From NCBI RefSeq assembly GCF_021018895.1, contig NC_079371.1, positions 8,551,001 to 8,615,000 on the forward strand: DNA of 64,000 bases. Direction: 5' to 3'. The stretch is from Seriola aureovittata. Its lineage: Eukaryota > Chordata > Actinopteri > Carangiformes > Carangidae. Made by a program: the position numbers and the translations under genes. Shown piece by piece: positions 49,710 to 63,879 of the stretch. The notes under the pieces were generated by a model. That model did no database searches. It was given only the letters and a program-made list of their open reading frames with translations, and was not told where the DNA came from. Each line of letters begins with the position of its first letter. Position 1 is the stretch's first letter.

Positions 49710-51155
49710 GAATGATAGTAATTGAAATCCTAAGTGTTGGGTATCCAGGAGTGAAAGCAGGAAGAAAGTCTTAAAACTCTGCTCTCCTGAGCATCCTAAA
49801 ACACTTTTATTGACTTTTATTGTGTGTTTGTCCTTGTGTGCATGTGTGCTTATGTGTGTGAGTACATGAAAACAAGCATCCATTTTATTTATTTATTTAT
49901 TTTCCTGTGCAATCTATTTTGGCATTATTGTGTGCCCATGACACCATTTGGTTGTAAAATATGTACCAGAAGGGTTTGGTATTGTTTGAGGGCTAAAGAG
50001 AATGTTTCCCTGAGGATCAAGGGATTGACTGAGGAGGTTGGCAGAGCGGCTAAATTACAGAGAACACTACACAGAACTCATTCTGAGGGTGCAAAATCAT
50101 TCTGAAAACAAATGATGTAGCAACATTTTGCATTTTACGAACCCACAAGCTTATGGCCGCAGCCTGAAGGAAGTGGCCCAGAGTTCATTTATTAGAATAG
50201 GAAGAATATTTTTTTTCCTGCATGATGCCATCTCTTTCCATTTTCCATGAGGTGGGGGAACAAAAAAACTGTAATTTGTTTCTCCAAAACAACAACAGCA
50301 AATAAAGATTTCTGAGCACTTCTCTGAGGCAATTTGATCGTATCTATTTCCACTTGCACACGCAGGCAAATAAGGACATACACACTATTCAATCTCTCAC
50401 AGATTCACAGTTTCACACTCGCAGACTAAACTACTGTAGCTCCACCAATCACAGCTAACACGTTTGAGCCCTCACAGGGAAGCCAGCCAATTAGAGAGAC
50501 CGGTAATGTTGCCCATATGAGCAGGGGCTTCTGGGTAGTCCCAGCAGGTGTCTTGTTGATTATGATCTGACACTCTCGTCGGCTGCTAACCAGAAGCATA
50601 CCCGACACGGAGGAGGGAGTGAAGCAACAACCTCTTGATGTGATGCATTTAGGAACACTTGTCTTTTCAATAATATCTGATCATGAAGATTGTAGATTTG
50701 TGGGACCACCCAGGGCTTTGAAACAGCAGCCTTGTAAACAAAGTCCAACTGTTATACATCTTGACTTTAACACGTGTTTGTTCCCACACATAGTAAGATG
50801 ATAAAAGTCACAACAATCAAGTACAGGATCAAGAAATACTTAAAAAGGCTTTGTGCATCCAATCCGTTACAATATAGCATCTGTTTTTAGCAGCCATGTT
50901 TGGTTGAATATGGAGATCTGATCACGTAGATATGTTACTACATCCCACTTGGTTGTAAATTCATCTCCCGTAGCTGTATTTAATTAAACGTGCCACCACA
51001 TTGCTTCTTCCCGCGCTGTCTCCCTGTTTACACTTGATGCCTATAAGCATTGCCCTCTGCTTTTTATGGAGGAGAAAACAAACGTCTGCTATCACGTCCA
51101 TGCAGCCACAGTGATAACACGCGTGGCTCTGGACTTTATTTACAAGAATATGAAT

Positions 51156-51186
<31 letters not shown>

Positions 51187-51630
51187 CACATGGCTTTCTA
51201 CATGCGCTTTCCATTACACACAAGGCAAAATAATATGTTCCTACCCGGTGGTTTCTGCCACACATGAAACAAAGAAATAATGAGTTTTTATTTAGATACT
51301 GTTTTCCATCTTTTCCCACGCTATTGCAGGGCTGTGTGGAAGCATTTCACTCTATATGTTCTTATCTTTAATCTTGAGTTCATTTGAATATATTCACTCA
51401 CACCATGGAGGCATTGTCATGGAAATTAAAATTTCTTTTTAGCTTTACTTAAAAACCTCAAATACATATCAGACCCAGTGAGATGCTTTTAGCTTTTCTG
51501 TGAGAAAAACATTTTAGAGAAAGAAATATTATCATATGTGAGGAAAACCTGTGACAGATCAACAGTAGTACAGTGCCAAAATGCAGTTATAAATTGGTTT
51601 GAATTCTGCACCTGCATGACCTTAAAAGAC
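49710..51630. other. No gene seen
   Basis: Unique sequence with a (TG)13 tract at 51156-51182. Two CCAAT-type strings (ccaatcacag near 50445 and ccaattagag near 50487) sit in a balanced-composition stretch but no exon accompanies them. Confidence 0.35.
51156..51182 (+). repeat. (TG)13 microsatellite
   Basis: Uninterrupted TG units. Confidence 0.9.
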
Positions 51631-51639
51631 TAGTTCTAC

Positions 51640-51860
51640 AGACTTCAACAGACTCCCATGACAGACTCCTTCTTGGCCAAGTGCTGTGACTTCTTGGAGT
51701 CTTTATGCTAAGCTAAGCTAACCAGCCCGCTGCTGTGGCCTCTTATAGGATAGACATGAGAATAACTTTCTGCAAAAGAGTGAACAAGCATATTCACCAA
51801 AATCTCAAACACTTTCTTTAACAAAGAAACAACATTTGGGGAATGTTGCCTTTCCTTTAT
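51640..51860 (-). repeat. Dispersed fish repeat, reverse copy of the 6535-6735 family
   Basis: On the plus strand 'ggagtctttatgctaagctaagctaaccag' reads in reverse complement as CTGGTTAGCTTAGCTTAGCA followed by TAAAGACTCC. This matches the head of the 6.5-kb element in opposite orientation. The further run 'gacatgagaataactttctgcaaaagagtgaacaagcatattcaccaaaatctcaaac' continues the family as I remember it. Confidence 0.6.
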
Positions 51861-54800
51861 GATGTGTTTCTCTTTGATCCATTTCTTTTATTTCTGTTAG
51901 TTTTTATTGGGACATAACAAGTAACCCTTAAAATTTTTTTTCAAAAGTAAATATAACTGCATATTGATTAAAAATGAATGGAGTTTGTTATATTTTAATT
52001 AAAAAGATTTATTTTACAGCAAATTGTTTCTTTTCATGACTATATAAGTAAGGTCCAGGTGCCTGTAAGAGTTTAATCCAAACTTAATATTTTGACTGCA
52101 GAGAGACTGTGTCTCTGTCTTCAGCTGGACTTGTTTACAGTTTTTGTTGCTGTCTGAGCTTCTCTGAATTTGTCAGGTAGCTGGAGGAGACTCCATGCCT
52201 TCAAAAGTTTTTTACTGCTGTGTAACTTGGAAAACATTCAGGGCCTCGTCTACAGTTACCAATCAACGCATCATCAGAAATGTCAGTCTTGCTGAGTTAT
52301 ATGTAACCAGCATTTTCCACACGCAAACACTATTATGTTCTCTAAATTTCTCTATGTTTGGACATGGAAAATGTTATTGATTTAACGAAACGATAACTTG
52401 CTGCATTGTTAAGTCCTAAAAATACCTTTTAAAAGGACTTGTCTGTAACAAGGACATGATGCCGAGTGTAAATGAGCATGTACTGAATGTGTAAACATGT
52501 GTTGGTGGCGTTTTATCATCTAGAGAAAACTATATTTTCATTTCTCCTGCTCTTTTTTTTCTCACCTTGTCAGTGACAGTAAAGTGTTGCAAATTTTCTC
52601 ATTTCAAATGTACATGTATCAGCTATGACCATCAAATTATCACTAGAATATATGGTGACTCTGTACAGTTTCAATGAAAGAAAAGAACACAAACAAACTG
52701 CGCTATAGATGCTATCCATCTATCTATGGACGACTCCACAATACATTCAAAATAGCCCTTATCTCTAACTAAGGCCATATGATGCCACACGGGGGAGGTA
52801 AATTTCTACTGCCTGGTGGTTTCTTCTGAGGGAAGTTTGTTAAAACCATCTATCCATGACATGACAGTCAGACCTCTAGCTGTGGTCGAAATCAGACACC
52901 CCCATCTTATCTCCACTTAAAGACCCCCTTCCCCTAAACTCTCGGCTTTGATCCTGCTTGATCTAAAGGGAAAGTAAAGAGGGAAGCTGAGGTGGAGAGG
53001 AGGATGAGGGTACCAGGTTTGCTTTAAAAAAAAAAAAAAAGGGCATGCCTGTGATGTCCATAGAAATAGAATGAATAGAAGGAGTCCATTGCCTATCTAT
53101 TCCTACTGTACATCTGTGACAGCAGTGTGGTAGGTTGGTAGCTTTCACTCCCCAAGACACTTGAGAAGGTCTCTAAACCTGATACCATCTGCTCATTAGA
53201 AATCACTCTGTTTTTTGACCAACACCTAAATCCCTGGAATGTAAAGGTTAATGTCTGAGGCTCAATATGTACAGCATGGCATTTGGGGATTTTCTTCAGT
53301 TTCTCCCTGCACAATTATATATTAAGACAGAGTAATGGTGCCGCTCCAGGCCAGAGACTCTCAAATACAGTACATTGACAGCAAACTATATTCCTACTTA
53401 GAAACCTAAAAGCTTAAATAAATTCCTCTTACTTTTAAACACATTACGTTGCTAAAAAACAGCCAGAAGAGATATACTTTGAAATTCTAGGTCCATTTTT
53501 CTCTGTTGTTGAGCATTTTTCTTATTTATGTCCACAGAGGCCTGGATGCCTACTGTATGCTTCATGCCATATATCCACAGTTTCTTAGTAAGTGTACATG
53601 GCACAGTAATGGATTCTGAAGTGTCCTGATAAAGAAAACAGTGCACGCTTTTATAGTGGAAACGCCACTTCTTCACCTCCTCCTCATCCTTTTTGTCTCT
53701 GATTTAACTCAGTAACTTACAATTGTCTCAAACATCAGCAAAGAATGTCAGATTTGAATGTCAGTCACTTAGACTCAAAGAGCAAGGGTCCTTTTACACC
53801 CACGTTCAACAATCATACAGTGAGAAATCCACCATCAACTTATATTTACATTCTAATATGCCTTACTTTTGAATACCAGGGTGATCCCAGTCATTGTGAG
53901 AAGTGTGGTCCTCACTAAATGCTAATTAAAACTGGATGTTACGTCCAGTGATTGAGTCTTTAGTCCCCAAAAACATGTATTTCCTACGATACATACTACA
54001 ATATTTCCCATATTGTTAGACTTCCACTCCCTGGTAAATGACCATAATCTTCACATCCTATTCCACAGTTTATAACACAGGCTTTCTTGCATAAATTTGT
54101 AGTCTTCAAAGCCGAGGTGAGATAACCCTGCTGACATCATCAGGGTTATTTTGTCAGGCATTAGAAAAGCTCCTGCAGAGCGACAGAAGACATTATACAG
54201 CTGGTTTTACAGGCTGAGTAGGTCTCCCCACGATGATGGAAATTGGTGGATTGCCCTTTTAAAAGAACTCCTGGAATGCTTGGAATAACATAAATTGAGG
54301 ATAGTCTGTAAATTTTAAAATTAAGTGGCACTGTGGTCCAGGTCTCCCAAACAGGATAGGCCTACAGTGTATACCTGCGTGGCAAGAGTTAGTATTCTCT
54401 GATTTAGCTAACTGGTGGGTGAAATAATACTGAAATGAAACAGTTCTTCATTTTTATTGGGGAACTGCAGGGCTTCGCTCAAGGACCTCTGATGGGTCCC
54501 CGGGCTCCACTCCGACAGTCACTACAGCAGAAGGATGAAACACATCCACCAGATGTGGCAGGAACACACTCTGCTGGCAGTGTTATCCATATATGGACCA
54601 ATCTGACAGCCATGAAAAAGGTCAATCCTTTGTGTTAGGTTATCAACACATTGAGTAGGACTGATGGTTTTGTTTTACCAGGATCTCTAGATTATACTGT
54701 AACTGAATACAGGTGGAATTTCAGCGCAGGCACATGTGACAGCAAGATAAACACACGTTTAAATATAAAAATGTGGAACTACACATAAGCCGTAATGGGT

Positions 54801-54873
54801 GAGGTGGCATTTAAAGCGCACACATACACACCTACCTTTGCTTTCAGTCCACATCTGAAAGTAATTCTCGGTC

Positions 54874-54879
<6 letters not shown>

Positions 54880-54912
<33 letters not shown>
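54880..54912 (+). repeat. (GT)n microsatellite
   Basis: GT units, followed by TATGTGTGCGG. Confidence 0.9.
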
Positions 54913-54919
<7 letters not shown>

Positions 54920-56525
54920 CGGTGGGAGGCCTGCCGGATTCCAGGGCGACCCCCCCTCACCAGGATGGCGGAGGAAAGGGGAGGGAGGGCGGCTGGTGGT
55001 GGTGGTGGTGGTGATGGGGGTGGTTGGGAGGGTGGAGGTAGGTAAGCGTTTTGGGAAACGTGGAGGGAGCAGCAATTAAAATCCCCTTTTCTCCGTCCTT
55101 TTGATGGAATTCCCGGTGGAGTCGACTCAAAGCGGAATTAATCACCGGCCCTCATCCCCCTGAAACCTACATCCCTCACTCCCTCTTTCTTTTCTCCTTC
55201 TTCCCTCTCCTTCTTTCTTTCTTTCTTTACAAGTGTGTGTCATTTCCTCATTAATATCCTGGGAAAGGAAATCGAGGGCCCGGGCAAGGCAACGTTAACT
55301 TTTTTTTCCCCCCGTCTCTGCTCTAAGTTTAAATAATTCAAACAAATGTTTAGTTGAAACTGTGAAGACCTGAGTTCTCTCTGCTCGCTTCACTCAACTA
55401 ATGCAAAGATTATCCCTGAATCTGGCCTTGATAGACAATCATAGCAAAGTGTACTGAGTCATTTTAAACTTGACAATGATTTGTGTGTGTGCGAGGGTGT
55501 GTGTATACGTGACAATGACTTGTGTATGCTCACATATGGGCATGGGCCAACCCTCTGACTCTTTCCCTTGTAGCCGAATGGCCTTGTTATCAATGTAAGC
55601 CATGCATTGTATTACAACCCGTAATTTAGTTTACATTGTGCTTGGGAAAGCAGTAAATTACGTGGGTTTCTCCTCAAAATGAATAGCCGGCAGTTGAGAC
55701 AAATGTCTTTGCTTTTGCTACTCGAGGCAGATTTTTTTGCTAACAGTGCTTCCAAACATATAATTTTGTCCCAAACTCCTGGCTTTTAAAAGCAAAGTAC
55801 AGTGAAATCTAATAAGCCACTTTCAAAAGGGGTTTTCTCCTGCTCTGTCGAATGAATACTCGTTATTTAGCTTTTCCCTCTCACTCTTGGACAGCATTTC
55901 TACTTTCTGCCCCCTTTCACACTCACTCGTCTCCATCTGTCTTTCACACTCTTTCTCTAAAACAAACATCCCAACAACCCTCAGGAAAACACTGTTTGGA
56001 TGTGCACGCATTTCATCACTTCCATTAATTGAGTGTGTGACTCATAGACTTCTATTGATGTTTAATGGTATCAGTCATCTAGTTTTGGCAGGAGAAGAAG
56101 AGACTCTGTTATTACGCAGCTTTAGTTTCTTAATAACTTGCACATTGAGAAAAAACATTTTCATTCCGGGAACACAAAGGAACCTAACATCTCAAGTTTC
56201 ACATACATTATTCATGATCTTTAACATTCAGTGCTTATCTTTTAATGTACACGCTTTGACACGTTCCAAACTGTTCCTAACGCTCTTGAGATATTCTTAT
56301 TAGCACCAGTATAAAGTCAGATAATACACCGTAGAGTTTGAGTTTTTATTTTACCAGTTAAGATTTACGTATGAGTTTTCCAGTAATGTGTGAATCATTT
56401 TTGGATTAAACTGGTTAAACATTTTCTGGGAAGTGAGATCCAAAGATGAGACCATCAGCATCGCTCAATAAAGTCAAGCCCTTAATTCCTGTGACCCTTT
56501 GTCAAAATGGGTAAAATCCAAGCGT

Positions 56526-56530
<5 letters not shown>

Positions 56531-56572
<42 letters not shown>
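56531..56572 (+). repeat. (TG)21 microsatellite
   Basis: Uninterrupted core with imperfect TG sequence on both sides. Confidence 0.95.
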
Positions 56573-56574
<2 letters not shown>

Positions 56575-57689
56575 TGTGTGTACGTGTATGTGTGTGTGTC
56601 CTCTCTTCTGGTGTTAATTTGATAGACTGCTGAGGAGAGCTGGTGGGTTCTGAGAGACTGATTGGACAAATGTAACAGTATTTATTAGTGTAGGAACAGA
56701 GGGAGGTTTTGGCAGTTAACCTCTACAGTGAAGAAAACAACAACAAAAACATTTAGATTAATTGAGCAAATAACAAATTATGCTAAAACTGGTTATTGTG
56801 TTTTCCATAATAATGGTAATGGGATATAAATCTCTCTTATGTAACCTTACTTAAAATCATTTTTGTTCATTTGCTTTATAGATACCCAATAATTTCAGAC
56901 AAGTAATTACATATTTACCTCAATCTTACTCTTTATTGGTGTTCAGTTCTAATATTGTGTTTTCAGGCAAAAACAACTGTAAATTAAAATATAGATTCGA
57001 TGATTTTGTAGTTCACAGATTCTCTTTTTCTAGTCATAACAAAAAAGCTTCACCTGTATGGTAGGACAGCACGTATGCAGCCTGACAGGCAAGCGCCAGG
57101 GGAAAAAGTGCTTGTTCTCCTTAAGTTTGATGCTTCAAGGGCACATCAGCTCATATCTTCTCACATCTGGATTTTATTGGCTGGACAGAAAGAGAACAAG
57201 GTTCGGTAAGAAAATCAACCTGGAACTATAAAAGTCAGCATGGCCAAAATATGATTTTGGAAAGTGAGTTGGACGTACACCATGAATGTCCATGAGTGTA
57301 TTAGTGAGGGCAGGTTACCCCGGAGTCTAAACGCAGGTGGTGCTAAAATAAAGATGTAAGCAGAAAATTTCACCTCTCATTTAAATTTCCCATGAAGATG
57401 AAGGTAATGATTGTGATGAGAATGGGTGAGTTGTGAAATAGGAGGTCTGAAGACAGATTGACAAAGTTATTTCAAGGCTAGCACTCAACAGTTGATTGGT
57501 TCATTTAAGGTGGACTGGACAGATGTGATGACCTAAGCATTTGTGAGTGGAAGCTTCTTTGACATTGTGTTAAAGCACTTATTCTGAAGCTGGAAATGAA
57601 GCAGGATTAAATCGCAAAAAATCAGCAACAGAAGAATCAAGACCAAAGATACTGACTCAACATCAAAGTTGCATCAATCACAATGAGAA

Positions 57690-57860
57690 AACCCATAACT
57701 CTCATTCACCCATTCACAAATACACTCACTCCTTAATGGTGGTTGAGCTACCAAGCAGGGTGTGGGCCTTGGGAGCGGTTGTGGTTCCATGTGTTGCTCG
57801 AGGACACGTTGACATGTGGGCAGGATCAAACCACAAACCGTGCAGTTAATGGATGACCCG
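57690..57860 (-). repeat. Degraded tRNA-derived SINE
   Basis: In minus sense it begins CGGGTCATCCATTAACTGCA, then GGTTTGATCCTGCCCACATG with a B-box-like GGTTTGATCC, then a body 'AACGTGTCCTCGAGCAACACATGGAACC' and a tail 'GAATGGGTGAATGAGAG'. This head-body-tail order belongs to a SINE widespread in fish, by memory. It is heavily mutated. Confidence 0.6.
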
Positions 57861-58775
57861 TATACTTCCTGAACATTTCTGAACTCTTACACTTCATGAT
57901 GTGTTTTACGTTTTTAAGTAATATTTCTTGGCTGCTTTAGGTGTGAAATTAATAATGAATACATGAGTAAAAAAAAAAGAGTGCAGTGCTTCAGTCAGAT
58001 TACTTTGGCTTTATTTTCCCTGTTGGAGGATGAGCCATTCCTTACTTTGGACACTTCATGAGCTTTTGTAACACAATATCTAATTTCATATTGGTAATCA
58101 AGTGTGTTGAGGACATCCATTGTCCACTGAAGATGAACCCAAATGGTTTTAATGGGTCTTTGGCCTTTCTTTTATCCTCCCAAGCCAGAAATAATACTTA
58201 ACATGTCAAAATGTAATGGTCAGATGACCATAAAATTGGCTTGTACTGCCCCCAGAGATTTTCTGTCTATTTTTCCTTCTCTTTTTCTTTCCTAAAAAGA
58301 ATAACACAACTCACTTATCATCTGTCATTCCACTATTTTCTTGTTTCTTGTTTTGAAACTCTAAAAGCTGAACATGAAAAACAGTGCCCTCCTCCTGTGA
58401 GCGGTAAAGCAACTAACAACCATGCAAAATGAAGTGTCTATTGAGGCTTGCAGCGTTTTGGCACATCCCACTCATAATACTGTGGGTTTGACCTTTGGTA
58501 TGAGACTAACTCTCTCTGCCCCCCGCCCCTTATTTCCTGTCTATATCCACTGTAAAATACAGCCAAAAAAGCATAACAAATTATTATGAAAGAGTGCTGC
58601 TGTATCCATACACCTCAAACTCTTTCAAACTGCTCCAAATCCTTCAAATCTCCTGTCATGAGAACCTACTGCTAAAATCTGCCTCACCCGCTGCCTCAGT
58701 TGTCTCTCATTTACTTTCTCAACCGTGCTCTATCCTCCTCATCCTCCCATCCATCCCTTCATCCATCTCTCAGGC

Positions 58776-58781
<6 letters not shown>

Positions 58782-58819
<38 letters not shown>
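58782..58819 (+). repeat. (GT)19 microsatellite
   Basis: GT units preceded by GGCGCGCAC, within a pyrimidine-rich block. Confidence 0.95.
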
Positions 58820-58822
<3 letters not shown>

Positions 58823-59344
58823 GATCTCCTCAGACACTTAAAGTCCTCTCCTCCTTATTCTCTCCTGCTGTGTTCTATATTTTCATCTTTGTTTTGCTTT
58901 GTCTGATCACCGCTTTCCCTCTTTCAATCTCCTTTATCCCCTCTTCCTCAATCTTTCCATCCCTCCATCCACGCTTCCAATCCTACCTTAGCCTCTCTAC
59001 CTCTGGCATTCAATCCAATTCATCCCCTTGTTTTATCCTCAGGAAGGCCCCCCATCTGGACGTCCTGTCCCTTTCTTTTTTTCTTTTTTTTCTTTTTTTT
59101 CTTTGTCTCCCTATCGTGCGTCAAGTTTATTCCTAAGGCTTTACCAACAAATCTGCTTTGTGAAAATTGATTTACAGATGAAAAAAAAAATTCATTCATC
59201 CATCCTTCCGTCAATCTCTCCATCCATCCGTTCATTCATCCCTCCACGTCTCCTCATTGTTTCACACTAAATATTTCCCGTGCCTCAATGAGTGCAGGTG
59301 CTTTCCATTACATCTGCGCACACATGCATGTACAGTACACGCAT

Positions 59345-59383
<39 letters not shown>

Positions 59384-59384
59384 C
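59345..59384 (+). repeat. (CA)n microsatellite
   Basis: CA units with one CG interruption near the right end. Confidence 0.95.
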
Positions 59385-60589
59385 AAACTTTGAAGTACGG
59401 GGCTTCATCAGATCCAAACCGCAGGAAGGGAGATGGCGGATCAGAGATAAGCCAGCAGCGTGGAGCCGAGCATGTTCACTTATGTGTGTGTCTTGCCATG
59501 GGAGCTTGACTCCTGGTGAGTTGGTGTTGCCTGTTACCATCAGGCTGGTGGCTTTGATGTTACGACTTCAGTGTCTCGGGCTCGCCGGAGTAAAAAAACT
59601 GTGGAAACTGCAGTACAACTCGACTTATTTCATTAAAGCTCAACCGGTCTCGTATTTTGAAACAGAAACTTAAAAGTGAAGCTGAATTTGAGGAAGGCAG
59701 ATAAACCAGACACAATGTAAAACCCTGTGTGATTTGATTCATGCTTTTAGTGAATGCTGCACCGATTGGTGTCTCTAATCATACATTCAATCATGAAGGC
59801 ATTAGTATCTAGCTGTCTATGCAGAATATCATGTTTAACAAAAGTCTGACCTTTTAGTTTTAGAGTAACCTGCACTGCAGGGCCTGAAGTCCCTGAGGAC
59901 AAGTCACAAGTCCTCATGTCTCCAAATTCCAACCAAATCTTTGATTCCAAAACAGTAATAACAGTCATCTTTACATAGCTGAGACTCAGCATCTTTTAAG
60001 TGTTTAGGTACAATTAAAGATTCAAGCTGTGTGACGATGTAAGACCCTCATTAATTTGGGACTCTTGCTCTTGGGGATCAAATCTGAAGCACCTTCAGTC
60101 AAATCTCTGAGCGCGAGTGAAGTTTCTAAATCCTGTTCTGCGCCTTAACTCTGTTGCGTCCAAGTCTCGGCAGCTGTGGTTCACTGAGCACAATGTTCAC
60201 ATGCTGACATATCCTTGAGCAAGAGGCTCATTTGCTCCTGATGCACAGAGCAGCTCCTTCCCTCGCGACTCAACTGCTCTCCGTGTTTGTGTGTGGGCGT
60301 GGATGGATGACACATTGTGAATCACACTGGTATAAAAAAAGAAAAGCTATGTGCAATAAATAACCAAGCAGTAAGCGTACTGTGTAAAGTGCCATGTGCT
60401 GTATTTTTGGAGGTGATGAAGATTTATTAGAGAAAAAAAAAGGGTTTGAATATCAAGAACGGCAAATACGCGCCGGAATCAGCCCGATAAATGTCTGGTG
60501 TAGCTGAAACTGACCCTACCACCACCCCATTCTTTTCTATTTGAATTGTTAGGGGCGGTCACAAAGGAACAAGGGTCACACATCAAACC

Positions 60590-60712
<123 letters not shown>

Positions 60713-61596
60713 TGACACATACCCAAACGCCTGGGAGCTGCCCAGTTCAAGTGCAATCTTGTCGCGTTGACCGTGAGGCAGCTCCTCTGAAGCAGCTGAG
60801 GGTTCAGTGTTTTGCTTCAGGGCAATGAGTTTTTGTCGGGGCAGAAGAAGAGGCCAGTGCTTGTTGTAATGAGGGACATGAGAGCATGTCTTCTTTCATT
60901 TTCTTTTTTTTCCCTGGATCACTGTCTCTCACCTGTTTGTGCGTATAAGGTTTGACAGCCGCTCATGGGATTCAAACTTTATGTTTGCACACTCTTTGCT
61001 CTGACCAGAAGGCAGCTCTGGATTTTTTTAATCTGCTGTATTTTTTGTCTGTCCTCACTGAATGTCACCGTCTTTATTTCTTTCTCTTGTGATTTTCTGT
61101 CTTACTTTTTCCTGTTTTCTGTATCTCCGATACTCTGAGCTTTGTTTAACATGCAGTCAGCAATACGTTTATTGTCAACATTACCATAAATTACTTAACT
61201 TAACTTATTACTTATGTTTTTTACTGGACATGTTTAAATAAAGTGACATTTTATCTAAATGTTTTTAAGTATTAATGTGGAACAAACACAAAAAAAACCC
61301 ATAAAACAAAGTAAACTACATCCCCACCAGAGAACTTCACTTGAGATTAGTCTACAGCATAATCATACTAATATATTCAAAACATGATGATAACACAAGA
61401 CTTCCTTACAGTATTATCATTTTCTGTTTTTAAACTTTTTCTCTCCTGCTTATTTTAAGGTGATTTTTTTTCCACATTTGATTTTTAATATATATTTCAG
61501 TCTGACATCCAATCACTTTCACCCTTTTGTTTGACAGACATTATGGATTACAAAGCCACTGCTGACGAACATGGAACATGAGTTATACTGATGGTA

Positions 61597-61600
<4 letters not shown>

Positions 61601-61679
<79 letters not shown>

Positions 61680-61680
61680 C
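61601..61680 (+). repeat. (AC)40 microsatellite
   Basis: Eighty bases of AC with one GC substitution near the right end. Confidence 0.95.
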
Positions 61681-62403
61681 ATACCTGAAAAGCTGCATGT
61701 TTGTAATAATATCTTCATAAATGGAGTAGATAGCATCACAGGCAGAGAGAACTGGGGGTGGAAATGAGATGCTGATAGGGTAACAGCATTACCATAGATC
61801 CTGTAACACACACACTCACATATACAGCCGCACACACACCTGTGATGGTATTCCCTTGGTGGATCAGGTAACATGCTGTAAATTAGTCAGTGATGCACGC
61901 TGGCAGTTGAACGGGGTAAAGTCAGCTCAAATTTGTGTCAAAGCATTTAACAAGTGCCCGGTTTCATTCGAGGTTCCCCTGCACCAAAACCATCTCCTCT
62001 CATCTGATACAAGTTTGATACTGGTTTCAAATTTAAAAATGAAATTAACATTGCGCATCTTTTTTTTCCAGGGTGGAATCTGAACCTTACACAATTATTT
62101 TGTTATTGTAAATTATTAAGTTCTAACGATAGGAATCTGATATTTTTCATACTGAGATTGATATTAATGCAAAACTAAATGCTTTGACAGTGTTTTCATA
62201 ATATAAAGACTTTACTTTACCTTTTGCTGCAAAATTAAGTTAAAACAGGAGTATATTTTCTCAGATATGCGTGTGCACAAACACACACTTTGCTTGGCAT
62301 GGCTTTTATATCCAGCTGCGATTTACGTCTGTTTTGGTTGGCCTTCAGAGCAGAGTCAGCCGGGTTTGGAGGTGGCGAAGAGGAATGTGTCCACACTACA
62401 CTA

Positions 62404-62405
<2 letters not shown>

Positions 62406-62446
<41 letters not shown>
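62406..62446 (+). repeat. (AC)20 microsatellite
   Basis: Uninterrupted AC units. Confidence 0.95.
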
Positions 62447-62449
<3 letters not shown>

Positions 62450-62570
62450 TTTATTCATATTGCTAAAAACACACACCAGCGCCTCACAAAAACAGACCCT
62501 GTCTTTCTTTTTCCATGTGACACGCTCTTGCACACACATCCGTTAACTTCACTTTCATATCTTAAACCAA

Positions 62571-62571
<1 letters not shown>

Positions 62572-62606
<35 letters not shown>

Positions 62607-62608
62607 CT
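62572..62608 (+). repeat. (AC)n microsatellite
   Basis: AC units broken once by AA. Confidence 0.9.
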
Positions 62609-63832
62609 GAGACACTGACACACGCATACACGGACCCATAGCAGGCAGGAATGTGATGTTGTTGTTACGGTGGAGCTGTGGAGCTGCTCAGGACTCAGCA
62701 CCTCCACACCGATAAGACTGCAGCAATCTGATAGAGAAGAATGTGACAGACGGCGAGGAGTTGGTCGGAGGGAGGACAGACAGGGAGAGAGTGGAGGGGA
62801 GTGGGGAGACGGGAAGTGAAAGGGCAGGACAGGACAGAGGGATAAAGAGGCAGATACGTTTATTCAGATTTCACACTTTGAACTCGTGGGCCGTGTTATC
62901 TTCTACAGTGAAGTCAGCACTTTCCCTGCTGACGCCTAAACTACAGTATGAGTGAGATTTCTGTGTTCACAATCAAACTGTTGACGTGTTATTGTTGTAT
63001 AAAAATGCTTTTCTTTCTGTCCAAATTAAATCAGATTCCTTTTGTATAAATCTGGAATTTGGCAACTTTTACTCACACTTATGTTGCAAAAGAAGATATC
63101 TGGAACTAAGAAGGGGGATTTACCAAATAATCTTTGCTGAAACCTTGACCCTTTCACACATTAGTCAAGAAACAGAAAGCTGAAAGTTTCTTGATGAAGC
63201 TCCTTGTGTGAAATGGTCTGTTTAATGAAACAAAAGTAAACATTGCAAATGACGGGGGGATAAGATATAAGTTGTGAAATCTTGAGTTAAGACTTTGTTT
63301 TGGACCAAGCAGCTTCAGTGGTTCTGTGTCAGCCGTCTCCTGGTTATTTATAGACCTTATTAGACATCTGGCTTCCAATCAGCCCCGAGTCTCCTTCCCT
63401 ATCTCCTTTTACAATTTATCCTTTCATCCCTCTTTCCTCCTCTCCCTCCATTTGTATCGTGACCTCTGACCGTGCCTTGTTAGGAAGGAAAAGGAGGAAG
63501 TTAACCTCTGCACTGAACACACACATACACACACACACACGCAGTCACAAATACGCATATATTTTCAGTGTCCAGGTTCCCCATGGAGCTTAGGTTTACA
63601 ACTCTACATCTAAATAATTAGCTTTCGCTTCAAATGAACCGAGGACGACACTGATTTATACAAATGGTCCCCCTTCTAATTGAACTATGTTGGGTTAATT
63701 GAGGGCAGTGGGAAATGAAATCAGATATATTATATATATTTCTTACACACATAAGTAGAGCATTGGCTGTAAGCGCTTTGAGGAAAGAGTAAACTGTCAG
63801 TGTAAGATCAGTAACACACCCACATAGACATA

Positions 63833-63833
<1 letters not shown>

Positions 63834-63876
<43 letters not shown>
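63834..63876 (+). repeat. (AC)21 microsatellite
   Basis: AC units preceded by a short ATAGACATAGAC repeat. Confidence 0.95.

Positions 63877-63879
<3 letters not shown>

Larger units (their letters stand above)
51870..57685. other. No gene seen
   Basis: Unique sequence with microsatellites at 54880-54912 and 56531-56572 and a (GGT)n tract at about 54992-55020. A 9-bp hairpin (ATAACCCTG/CAGGGTTAT, 54122-54149) probably belongs to a dispersed repeat. Stretches 55060-55170 and 55560-55700 are low in simple repeats and contain TTAAT/TAATTTA motifs. Confidence 0.35.
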
